Shown here: piece by piece, positions 1-12,293 of the stretch
Layout: every line of letters begins with the position of its first letter
Position numbering within the stretch: the stretch's first letter is position 1
Source of the DNA: Apostichopus japonicus
Taxonomy: Eukaryota > Echinodermata > Holothuroidea > Aspidochirotida > Stichopodidae
Assembly: GCF_037975245.1 (NCBI RefSeq)
Contig: NC_092565.1
Coordinates: 8,052,999 to 8,116,998, forward strand
Direction: 5' to 3'
DNA length: 64,000 nucleotides
The notes under the pieces: generated by a model
The model's database searches: none
What the model saw: only the letters and a program-made list of their open reading frames with translations
What the model was told of the DNA's origin: nothing
Translations under genes and position numbers: made by a program

Positions 1-1307
1 AATGATCATAAAGAGAAACAAACAGACACTCACATGATTATTCCCATGGACTATGTTCCCTTAAAATCATGCTTCTCTTATCAAAATGTATTCTAAGTGC
101 TGAATTTTATCTCATGTTTTTAAATGAACATGCATGGTGACTGGCTCTTATACCACTCACTACTTGTTGCTACATTGAAATATTAGTACACAGAATAAGC
201 CATGCATAGCAACAGATATATAGTAAGGGCAGGTAGCAGAGAGATAACTACCAAACAGTCTTCTTGGAAGCCATCTTGGTGGAGTATGCTAATCCTGTCC
301 TTGCATCAGACTTGAGATTTCGAGCCATCTTAATCCAATTACTTTTTGCAACAGATTTGATCGAATCCACAAACGTGACTTGCTGCAAGTCACTAAGTGT
401 AACCGTAAACGTTTCTTAATTGTGCGTAAACTATGATTATGTTTCTCCTATTGTGTTAAGATTATCTGGTGTGAACAGCTTTTCACTACTTGGCTCCTCT
501 TAAGGTTCTAGTCAGACTCTACCAGAGATATATATGTGAATATCTTTAGGACTCACAGAGGAAATAACATAATGTGGAAAAACTGCATACTGCAGGTTAA
601 GAGACAGTGTTCAAATAAAGTTGCTTTGACCAGGAAACTCAAGAATGATTTTGTCTTTGTAATATCATCTTCCTGTTAACTACATTCAGCTTTACAATAC
701 TTTTACCTGTGTCATAAACTCTTAAATATTTTCCATTCCTTAACAATTTAGAAAACCAACTGGAACAATGGAATCTAAAGCAGGGCTTCTAATCAAAGAG
801 CAAGCCCAAAGGAGGACCCATTTCTTGTTTAAGGAGCTTATGTTCCAATCACTTGCATAACTAATACATGAAGCTACATATGTTCAAATGAAACTGTGGT
901 TTAAAGTCTAAACTCTGATTCCTCAAAACCACCTCTTGTCTGACTTTCCTAAATATTCAATATTATTTGATACTAAACTCCAATAAATAATGCAGCATAT
1001 CGGTTTTGCCAGTCAACTTTCCCTTCAAAACATATGATGAAAGTTTAAGCAGTTCTGTTAAGCCATTTGCATGTGACCACAACTCTGACATGCAAAAGTG
1101 TTGGGGCAATGAAATATATATAATCTAATAAAAGCAAAAGTCACTTATTAGTTACATTTTAATTTATTAAAGAAACATCTTGGAGAAATTCTTAGCCTGA
1201 TGAAGTGCAATAATACTCCACACTGGTCTGCTAATATCATTGCAGGGTCTCATGCAAAATGCTTCTTAAAGGACTTCTCTTGGTAAGTCCACCAGATATA
1301 AACTCAC
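1..1307. other. AUP1 3' flank, no certain gene
   Basis: The end of AUP1 must lie here, because its last certain exon stops at 1308 in the middle of a codon. One workable terminal exon is 1227 down to 1167 on the minus strand. It keeps phase and adds about 19 residues before a TAA, but its sequence does not resemble known AUP1 ends. A second in-phase candidate starts near 948. A separate minus-strand stretch is open from 415 to 251 (about 55 codons, ending at a TAG at 250-248) and has a basic, coding-like composition, but no family was recognised and no strong acceptor precedes it. Confidence 0.4.
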
Positions 1308-4300
1308 CTCTTAGCCGAGGCTAGCAGAGCTAATTTTCTCTCCTCCAGAGACTTCTGCCGGTCTTTTGATGTTTTTCCAAACTGGGAATCAGCAAACTTC
1401 AAGGACTACAAGGAAATAAGCAAACCAATGTTGTATACCAGGTATAAACTAAATCCCTTGAAAATGCAGTCATGTGTATGACTTACCTCAGTGCTGCAGT
1501 TAATGTGAGGTAACGTAGTAATGCAACAGAACATGTGTACTATCTTAATGCAACAGAACATGTGTACTGTCTCACATATCAGATGCATCACACATATCCA
1601 AGAACTTAATATGAAATACCATTTAATAATAATCAGCAGTTAATATAATGACACTGCCCCATACTCATACATTGTTACCCCTGCCCCATACTCATACAAT
1701 GATACCCCTGCCCCATACTCAGACATTGTTACCCCTGCCCCATACTCAGACATTGGTACCCCTGCCCCATACTCATACATTGTTACCCCTGCCCCATACT
1801 CAGACATTGATACCCCTGCCCCATACTCAGACATTGGTACCCCTGCCCCATACTCATACATTGTTACCCCTGCCCCAATAGTCAGACATTGATACCCCTG
1901 TCTGTGACTTACACTAGCAGAAACCTTCACATCTGTTTTGATGTCAGATTCAGTTGCTGGCTCCTCTGTTGCATCCTGGGTAGTTTTACCTTCCACTATA
2001 TTAGTTATGGTTGCATCTACTGAATTTGTTTGCTCTGCCAAAGAGAATTCATGATCCAAATAAGGAGATATCCTCTATGGATACCAATCACAGCCTCAAA
2101 TAAGTAATTATTCTCATTCACAAGTGATTTACCACTTTTTTCATCAGCTTGAAATCTCCTGTCCACCTGATTACTGTGCACTTCACAACATCATCAATAT
2201 TTGTGGTTAATTCCATCTTAACATCCCAATTCCATGTCTGGAAACTTTCATTAGCTAGGTCTGTGCTGTAGGAAGTATATATATGGCATCTACCTGGATG
2301 TTACCAGTACAGACATACCGAGACATTATTATAGATTTAACATGGTCTTACCATTGTGGACTTACATTGTGGAAATTCTTTTCAACAAGACTTATTTTGT
2401 TTTAGTTTGGACATATGGACCAAGGTCTTATCATTATGGATTTTCCTAGTTCTTAACACTATGGAGTTACACATGTACATAAGTATCTACATAGTTGTGA
2501 GACTCGGGTATATCCGTAGTGAGAGTATGGAGATACCCATGTCCCATTGCTATGGAGATACCTAAGTGTCATAACTATGGAGACACTTAAGTCATATCAC
2601 GATGGAGATACCTACAACTCATTACCATGGAGAAACCTAAGTCACATCACCATGAAGAAAACTAAATCTCATTACAATGGAGATACCTAAGTCACATCAC
2701 CATGAAGAAAACTAAATCTCATTACTATGGAGATACCTAAGTCACATCACCATGAAGAAAACTAAATCTCATTACTATGGAGATATCTAAGTCACATCAC
2801 CATGAAGAAAACTAAATCTCATTACTATGGAGATACCTAAGTCACATCACTATGGAGATACCAAAACCTCATAACTATGGAGATACCTAAGTCACATCAC
2901 TATGGAGATACCTAAACCTCATAACTATGGAGATACCTAAGTCACATCACTATGGAGATACCTAAACCTCATAACTATGGAGATACCTAAGTCACATTGC
3001 TATGGAGATACCTAAACCTCATAACTATGGAGATACCTAAGTCACATCACCATGAAGAAAACTAAATCTCATTACTATGGAGATACCTAAGTCACATCAC
3101 TATGGAGATACCTAAACCTCATAACTATGGAGATACCTAAGTCACATCACTATGAAGATACCTAAATCTCATTACTATGGAGATACCTAAGTCACATCAC
3201 AATGGAGATACCTAAATCTCATTAATATGAAGATACCTAAGTCACATCACTATGAAGATACCTAAATCTCATTACTATAAAGATACCTCAGTCTTACCAA
3301 TATAGATATTCCAAAGGTTTTATCATTTAGACCTATCCATGTCAGATCAATATAGGTTAAATAATGTTTATCATTCAGATATGCTTAGGACTGTACAATC
3401 AAGGATATGCTTAGGCCTCATTGTTTTGGACTCACCTCGGTCTTACCATAATAGGCTTACCGAGGTTGTTTCAATTGAAGACATGACTAGATCTCATCAT
3501 TTCTTACTTTCTTTTACATGCATCATCATTATGGTCTTACCTAGGTCTTATCACATTATGGGCTTAACTTGGTCCTACCATCATGGACTTACCTAGGTCT
3601 TTTCGTATCACAGATTCATCTGTATCGAAGAGGACACCCTTCACCTGTCTGACCATAATTTCAATTTCTTCATTAAGTTCCTTCTCTGACCAGCTTTTCC
3701 TAAAATCAAACTTTGGTGGTTCCTTTTGAGTTGGGGATGGAGGTGGGGTTGGTGGTGTGGTTATAACTGCCTCAGTAGTGGCAGATGATGACGTTGTTAC
3801 TGCTATAAAGAATCAGAGTGCAAATTTAATAGAAACTTTCATGACTTTACACGCTCCATTATTTCTTTGGACAGGTATAACCTTTTACATGTGAATTAGA
3901 ACCATTTTAAGTGTTGGTTGATCACTAAACCTGTGCCCTACAGGAAGTAGCCAAATGATATGTCATAAGCCTGCAAAGAAGTGGCTTTACAGAGTCCTGC
4001 CAAACTACAATGACTTCTTGTATTCACTATAAATAACAATTAGAGCAATAGACCTCCAACTGAGTACCCACCCCTCACTAAAGATAATTATTATACTGTA
4101 GAGTCAAAGCAAACTTCTAATAAACATCATACGAATGACAAAATTAACAGGCATTCCAACGATGTTAAATAATACTCTTAAATTTTATACGGTATATATT
4201 AGACATGAATACAGCTCTTCTACTGTTCATGCTTCTTGTTTTCATCCAAACTTGACCTTTACCTAAGTTAGTATCTATCCTCTTTCGTTTTAAGTATTCG

Positions 4301-7300
4301 GATTTATCTTGACTGGTGAATTTTGTAGCTTCTACGCTGAGCTCCTTTGCTATCGTCTCTTGGACCTGCTGGGCAAATTCCTCTGCAGTCTGGGACTCTT
4401 GCTTCTTCATCACGGGCAAGATTCTGTAAAGTCGAAGAGAAAAGATGAGAAATTGTAACCACCATTACCAACATTCAGAGCTAACAGACTGGTCATGCAG
4501 CAGGTGTGCTACTGTCACACTCAAAGCCTCTATTCCCATCCTATGGGGAATGTTGCTTTGCTAGATCAGCTCCACAGCTCTGGAACAGTCTCCCCTTACA
4601 TCTGAAAACAATCCAGCATGTGTCAACTTTCCAGAAAGGACTCAAGACGTTCTTATTCATGAATGCGTTTGTGCAATAACTGTTGTGTCAATTTTGGGTA
4701 CTTTGCTTCTGCAGCGCTTCTGAGCAGTAGTTTTCAACTGGATAAAAGCACTTTACAAATTCTTATATTATTATTATTATTATCCAAAATGAATACTGTG
4801 GGAGGTGAAGGCACACCCTCAGTGTCACTACAGTGCAGCCATCGAGAAAACCAAAGTTTTTTCGCACCAGTGAATGGACAGAACCAAGTCTCATTCTCTA
4901 AATCACTTACCAGAAACACAGAATCCAACCATAAGAAATAGCTGGAACAAATGAAATCACCGAGACAAATAGAACTGTTCTTTTTTCAACTGCTCCATTG
5001 AGAAGTAATGCCTATTAAGGGACCAACTTTAGAACCACTAGAACAATGTTTGCAGAATAAAAGTAGAACAAAAGCAATGAATGTTGTTTCCCTTGAACCA
5101 ACACAAAATCCAATAGCATCTATTTTCCAATCTGTCAACCATATCATATAGTAAATGATGACATCTAAGTTCAACAGTATATGCTTACAAGTTCCTTTAC
5201 AATACTTTATTTTTTGCTTCTTTGTCTACAAACATTAAGTCATTCCAATAACTTACCATATGTAGATTGAAAACACTGAAATAAAACACAATTTACCTCT
5301 AACCTGATATAGCTTGAATTTGAAAACTTGAATTTAGTTACTCATAGCTGGAGTGTTCAAGCTCACATTCAACAAACAAGGTGGACTGTTAAGTATAATA
5401 CAGGAAGTCCTGGAAAGACCCCACAGTTATGCAGGAAATAACAGTTCATAGTAAAGGAAAGAGATTTGGCTAGGTACCTACTTTTCAGTAACTCACCATT
5501 TGAGTTGACCTTTAAATCATAGAAAACATAATTATATTGTCATCAAACTTGTCAAAATCCATCAACGGTATATTTTCATTTCATTCTTTCAAGGTGCTTA
5601 CATAGTCATCACACTGACAAATGTCATAAACATTCACTTTGTTGATCAAAAGACTTGGTACATGCCAATGGAAGATAAAAACTTTATTAAAACACCATAT
5701 TAGGAAGTAATCTTAAAGTCAGGGTGTGGTCTCAATAATGATAATTTGACACTCTCATATAACTAACACTTTTTGTGCAGATGTAGAGTTAGGTTTGCTA
5801 ATTAACATAACATTGATAGTCAGACAGTGTGTGCGTTCTTAAGACTACGAGTGATCGCAATTGCTAATGTTAAGTCATGTAGGCTTCACTTGAGGAAACT
5901 CAAAATGTATCAATTTCCTGGCTGGAAAAACACAAGGCACAAGGCCCAAGGCAACAAACAATTTTACATGTGACCTAAGCAAACACAGGTCTTTAACAGA
6001 AAAGTTGTTGTATGTATGCACTTTGTATGCACTATGTTTTACCCTGTAACTGATCTCATATCTAGCAAATTATGTAATATCTTTATCTGCTCTTTTAAGA
6101 GATTGTATGCTTTTACATATATCACAAAAATTATTACACCAAGAGAGAAAAGAACAAGGTACAGGAAGTCTATAATCTTAAAGAGAATATTAACTCAACA
6201 ATTTCAACCAACAGAGCTTCCTAATCCACAATCCAACATACACCAAAATGGATGTCAAACCTCACTTTTGATTCCATATTTAAAACTGAAATATTTTCCT
6301 TGATCAACAAGACAATAATAGAACTCAACATTTAACTACCTTATTTTATATCACATACTGGGAAGTTTTCTGTAATAAAGCACAATATTCATCCTAATAC
6401 TATAAAAAATTTAAAAAAAATTAAATTAAAACAATCATTAAGTCAACACAAAATACTAAGCTTGTAAGAAATACATAAAAAAAGCCTTATTTGCTTGTTT
6501 TGAAAGTATCATAGACTAAAAAGCTTACTGTACTATTCTAAAGCCTCAAGACCAGCCTGACTAACATAAGTTACTGCAGTACAATGTTAAAACACTATCA
6601 AGTCTATAACTAGAAGATGCCTAGCCTTATCCTAGTGTTAATATAATTTAAGAAGCACGTCAAACTAATGTACGGTAGCAGCCGACAGCTCACACAAAGT
6701 ACAGCCCAATGCTATTTTCTTCCTTTAATGTACCTGTGATGCACACTGCAAAACCTTGACATCCTATTTCAAATTCTTGTAACTAAATTTTGTTGTAGCA
6801 GCTGGTTGCAATTCTATGTATGCAGTATTTTCAGTCTGAAGAGATTCAATCGAGTGTGTAGAGTATGGTTCTGCATCAATGCTGCAATTGATGTTCCCTT
6901 ACTGATAAAGAGACGGCCTATACTATGAGTATTGTAATCAGCCTAGGTCAAGGATTGCTATAGGCAGATGTTTAGTCTTGATATGTTTAAGTCTAAGAAC
7001 ACAGAAAAAATTGAGTGATTCACAATATTTCTATAGCTACAGTATTCTGGTTTTCAAGATGTCACCAAGAAATATATGCAAAATCTCTGGAATGTTCCAG
7101 TAAGGCTAACTTGATGATGACCTCGGCTCCTCTGTGCCGGCCTAAATATTAATTATAATCCATTGTTTGTAAATTCAGCCAAAATATGTTCCTTTACTTT
7201 CATAGATTACAACATAGCACCCTTGAATTAACTTCAACACCAAGATGTGTCCTGGACAAATTTGTTTTAGTATCCATTTTCATAATGATGTATCCATCAC

Positions 7301-10300
7301 TGCAAAAAGGCTATTTTTTTTCAATTTTAATAAGATATTCTCTCCATCTGTAGGAACTTGAAATCATGACTTGAATAAACAGTCTATATACCCGACTAAC
7401 AACTTCATTTACAGCAACTGTAGTTCTCAAAGCAATTTAACAAGCCTTCTTCCATTTTCACAGCTGAGAGATGAATTACACAAAACAACAGAAATACAAG
7501 TGCAAGAACCTAGAAATAATGACATAAATGCAGTAGTCATGGAAACAATGATTTCCCTTCTGCTCAAACAGAGATAACCAAAGAAAACACTCATTAAGAA
7601 TAACATTTAGCTGTAAATGGAGAATACTTACTTTATATGAAATAAGGTGCAAGGCACAAAGAGAAACCACAACATGTCCATCCACAAGCTACTTGATATA
7701 TAACACAGGCTGGCTGAGAGCATAGGACGTGATGCTGAGATACATATAGGCTGTACTGCATCCTCTACAGAAAATGGCCAAGTACTACCACAAAAGAAAC
7801 AAAAGGGAAAATATTGACTTTCAATATTTGTGTAGAATTAGTTTCTGTTGATATTAAAAACCTAAATTGCATTTTACTTTTCCTTACCAATGACTACTAA
7901 CTTCACAAGTTTTTTTTCTACGACTTTTGCCAATTTCTTGCAATTAACATGAACAATTAAGAAGCCTCCAGGCATCTCTCAGTAGATAAGAGTGTTTTGC
8001 TGCTCTGACATGGAACCTTTTTTTAAAATTTTTAAACAACCAGCAATGATGACTGCCAGACTGAAAGTGATGAAAATCACGATAATTTGTTGACAAACTG
8101 AAACTCTACTTGCATCATTGGGTGACTTAGCACACATCTGAAAGTAGATAGCACAAGTCCTTCCCAGGAGATAATTGGTACAAATAATTCTCAATCTCAA
8201 TTTCTTGAGGAGAGATCACGGTTTGATTGCAAAAAACTATGGAATAAATGACACTTACCTGAACTTCAAAAGGCCGACTTTTCCATTTGTCATGGCACCC
8301 TCAGGAAATGCTAGCACAGGATGTTTATCTTTGTACTGTTTGACATTGTTTACCAGGGATTGTCTCCCTTGACTGGCTCCCATATCCTGATATCCCAACA
8401 TCCAGCAAAGAAATTTTGGAAAATTCCAAACATTGGGCTGAAATATAACATGAAAATATTTGATTTGACCAAATAATTACCAGACACAGCAGGTATTACT
8501 TTCACACTTGGATATCCACAATAGAAACAGTCAGCCCTTGAGTTGCTCTACTATACAAAAGTTTTGAATAATAAACAAATTTCCATTAACTTTGTAACTG
8601 GTTTTCTTATGAGGACCATATATATCCATTTAACTGATATGCCATAAAGCAAACTGCACACGAAACACCATACAGAATAGTGATAAGTGGTTACTGAGAA
8701 ATTGCTAAAGTTGTCTCTTGAAATTATTGTGACTTTTCACCATTCTCAGCAATTACTTGTTATGCTGTTTGGCCAGGACACAATCAGTGCTCACCATAGG
8801 CATGCAATTAAAAATGTCTAACCAGTCTTTGCTTACATACTTTCTCAGAAGAAAATTTCCCGCTGCAATTATTGTTGATTTTCTTCCCAAATTCATGCTA
8901 TGCAGACCCTTTCCATAATAGCAACTTGTTATATAGCAGCAGCATGTGTAGGCTTGTATAACAGATGCATTGAACCACATCAGCCTAGATTGTCAATTCC
9001 ACATATATCAATCTTTGTGGATTTTTGAAGAGCAAGGAAAAAATTGATTAAACTAGGTCTCAATCATGAGCTTTGAGAGGATCTAAAATTTGCTGTGAGA
9101 TCAACGCAATAAAAACTGTATGTTTAAGTTATGGTCATGAAATAATGTAGCTAGTACTGCTGCATAATAATATGTTATATGCACAACTCCAATTGATGTA
9201 TTACAGCCTTGAAATAGAGAAACATGGTTTGAAAACTCTGATGACTTCTTCATGAGAAATAAGTATTTTAATCAAACTCATAACTGTTTGGCATCTGGAA
9301 TCATAGTCACTAAATTATGACAAACAACTCTCAACATTGACCATACAGGGAATCATTTATCCAGTAATGCATTGCAAAATGGTCAAACTGTTGTACAAGA
9401 GCAAAGATGCATAGTAGTACTGTACACTAGAACCGTAGCATTTTATAATCTGAGACAAAATTCAGAAAACATCAAAACTGATACACATAATTTGAATACT
9501 AAATGATTTACTGCCGTCCCTGACTCAAGTCACCCATGCCCCAATACAAATAGAGTTAGAAGATAAATTTATTTTTTCACCACAGAGATATTATAGTGAC
9601 CTGAGACACTGGGAACCACTTACCACTTACAAGTTAATGAAAAATTAACACTGACAATTAATCGTCTCGAATGTCACAACTTAATTTAATTGACTCCTTC
9701 AATGCCATTCCTGGTACAAGAAGCACAAAAACTTACCACTGCACATGGAAGAATAAGATTTAGAGCCACATGATCAAATATAGATATATGATTGGCTACA
9801 ATAATGTTGACATCATTGTCTCTATTTCCATTTCCTTTGCTGGTGACTGCAAGACCAAGGATGCCATACATGACTCTTAGCACAACTCTGTAAACAGAAT
9901 TATTGATATAAGTGTTACAATGTTAATATGATATTCCACAATATTTATCCATATTTGATTAGTAAAATAATTACTATCATTTCAAAAAATACATAAGAAA
10001 GATGTATGCTGTACTTAATATACTTGGCATTACAACTTCTCCATGTGTTCTAATGACACTGTGTATGTACTGATTGGATAAACGCTCAATCTAACTGAAA
10101 TAAATATTGTAACTTAACAATGATTCTTTCTGCTCCTAACTAGATTATGCTATACTAAACCATTTCCATTTCTCTCCAACCCCCCACCCTTTTCCCCATT
10201 CTCTTTGGCTTCAAAGACCCTGGGGGAGGTTGAAATATGCAAAACAGTAAACCAGTAATCTGTCGGTAAAGCAGTCATAGTACCCACATGGATTACCAAA

Positions 10301-12293
10301 AATTCAAAGTCCTAATCTCAAAACTCATCATGACACCTTTCAGATACTTGCCTCCTGAACACTGAAAACTTTGGTAGGAGAGATGAAATCAAGAAGACAT
10401 GAAGACCGATAAAGATACGAATGAAAAAGAGAAACAAGCCAACAGGGGCATAGATTGCCACAAGCACAGCAGATCCACCACCGTAGATTCTGTAAAAGTA
10501 AAAATAAAAAACAATCTATCAGTCTTAGCTTTTTGCTATATATAAGGAACCAAACAAAAATGGAATAACTTAATGCTACGGTAAAATATGTGAACAAATT
10601 CTTACAACTTCTGTTATCTTAAATCATATAGAATACCGTACCTGTACGTAAACAATAATCAAGAGATAAAGTCAAACTTTGACAGTGATTTGCTATTGGA
10701 TAATGTATTTTACACAATCCTATCAAGCTCTTCTGAAGACCAACAATTTTGATCATTTGTAAATCTAACAGCTTCAGTTACACTGTAAAGACCTGTATTG
10801 TACATTATTTAACAAATAGTGGATTAATGCCTGGGGCCATTAAGTCTCTGTATTAAAGGTAGTTTATAATGTTATTACAAATGCAGACATCGTGTTCCCT
10901 CCATTCTGTTAATGCACTACATGTTTAATTGCATCTTCTAGAGATTGTTAAGTTGTATATGAATGGCCGTATACTGTACTGTGGGTATTGTATGTGTACC
11001 TTACTCCAATGTACTGCAAGCATTTAGAGCCCAACAAATAATGTGTACATTTTTCACTCGTAAATAAATCTTTTTGAATGACATAGAACAAGGCTAAGAT
11101 GTTGCATAACTTGTCATCTCTTGAAATAAAACTTTCCCAAGTTTCCATCTCACTGGAGAGTGGAACACTTAAACCTGAATATTGCTTTGAGGTCAACCAG
11201 GTTATATTTCTCTGGACCTCATACAACAACTGGTTTAAATCTATTCAGTGAAACTATTGTGCTATTCCAAGCAGTTATAACTATCAAGTCAAGCAATTTA
11301 GATTTCTGTGAACATGAAATATTCAGCAATGACAGTAATCATAACAACTGATCCATTATTTCTCTCTTTTGGGTGGGAGGGGGTGGGTAGGGTAGAGGCT
11401 AGGTTTTTATAACTTACTTAGCTCTTTTAGCCTAAACAAGACTAAGCAGCACCTCAATAATATTGGATACTTCCTACTTATATGATTGTAATTTACTGTA
11501 TATTAAACACAACAGTAGACACACTAAAGATAAGATTGATATCTATATAAGTCACCTTCAATTAACCTGACAGCAATCACTGCACAAGTTGCTGTTTTTA
11601 GAGTAATACAACTACTGTAGTTTGTCTGCAATATCCTGTCCACATAACATAACATCAATTACACACTGGATTGTTTAAATGCACAGTGCTCAATGAAATT
11701 AGTCTTGTCAGGCCTAAAATTTCACAATTTATCCAGTTTGCTATATAAATATGCAATTCATTAAAATATTTACTGGCTAGAATCAAGTTCTAATTGGTAT
11801 TTTACTAAATTGCACCACACTTTAGTTACTGCTCATACTGAAAACTATGGGAACAGTCCAATAATATTTACTAAGAATGAGCAGTATTTGAGGGTACTTA
11901 GTTAAAGTTTTGTACGGGAATCATGAGATTTTTCTCACTGGTCATGATTGTTATCCAAGTATCCATGTGTTTATGTTCTAAATGTCTACTAGCAGACAAA
12001 TGCAATACCTATTTATCTGTTTCCTGTTAAATATACGATATCCACCAGTGTTTAGCCAGTAAACAGTCTGAACTTTGAGGCCTGCAATCATAATGCTGAT
12101 CTTGAGTAGCACATCTAAAATACAGGTATATCCACGCATTGTAATGAAAGAGCCTGGACATTGTAGAAAATATCCTTCCCAAAAATAATTTGACTAGGGG
12201 AATTCCCTCTTTATTAACATCTTGCACTAACACTATTTCAACATGACAAATGATGACTCACCTTTGTTCACTAAACAATTCTTTGAGCTCCAT
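1308..12293 (-). CDS. AUP1: AUP1, lipid droplet-regulating VLDL assembly factor / ERAD adaptor
   Basis: Monotopic ER and lipid-droplet protein that recruits the E2 enzyme UBE2G2 for ER-associated degradation. Coding exons (minus): 12293-12262 (start MELKELFSEQR), 10489-10352 (membrane hairpin, YAPVGLFLFFIRIFIGLHVF), 9887-9737 (acyltransferase-like NHX4D motif, ANHISIFDH), 8437-8259 (LAFPEGAMTNGKVGLLKF), 7784-7632 (STWPFSVEDAVQP), 4423-4263 (EEFAQQVQETIAKEL), 3802-3593 and 2034-1913 (CUE domain, ending TITNIVEG), and 1405-1308 (UBE2G2-binding helix, SLEERKLALLASAK). All phases chain, giving about 414 codons against about 410 in human. Each block aligns in order with vertebrate AUP1. Intron 2 uses a GC donor at 10351-10350. 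The last codons are unassigned. A noncoding first exon ending at a GTAAGT donor near 13452 is possible. Confidence 0.93.
1650..1899. repeat. 27-bp minisatellite in an AUP1 intron
   Basis: About nine copies of a 27-bp unit with the core CTGCCCCATACTCA, varying at CATACATTGTTA and CAGACATTGGTA positions. The array begins 14 nt inside the intron after the exon 8 donor (GT at 1912-1911). The unit is nine codons long and free of stops on the minus strand, so retained intron would encode GAGVxMxEY repeats. Confidence 0.95.
2340..3592. repeat. About 25-bp minisatellite reaching the AUP1 exon 7 donor
   Basis: The dense part, 2536-3290, alternates two ~25-bp forms, TATGGAGATACCTAAGTCAC and TATGGAGATACCTAAACCTC, giving a 50-bp higher-order unit. 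Degenerate copies extend left to about 2340. On the right they run into the exon 7 splice donor, where ATGGACTTACCTAGGTCTT (3580-3598) is matched by ATGGTCTTACCTAGGTCTT ending at 3549. Confidence 0.93.
4517..4781 (+). mobile_element. LINE 3' end (CR1/L2-like), truncated
   Basis: The plus strand encodes the C-terminal tail typical of non-LTR retrotransposon ORF2 (APQLWNSLPLHLKT, then FQKGLKTFLF), with a stop at 4677-4679. A short 3' UTR ends in an (ATT)n tail at about 4762-4781. This is a 5'-truncated insertion within the AUP1 intron between exons 5 and 6, antisense to the gene. The exact clade is uncertain. Confidence 0.75.

Noticed and set aside
1648-1881. Plus-strand LPHTHTLLP-type repeat frame
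   Set aside because: The opposite strand of the 27-bp intronic minisatellite, with no gene signals.
2536-3290. Regular repeats resembling a CRISPR array
   Set aside because: Units are head-to-tail without unique spacers, in a eukaryotic intron. The same reason applies to 19303-20270.
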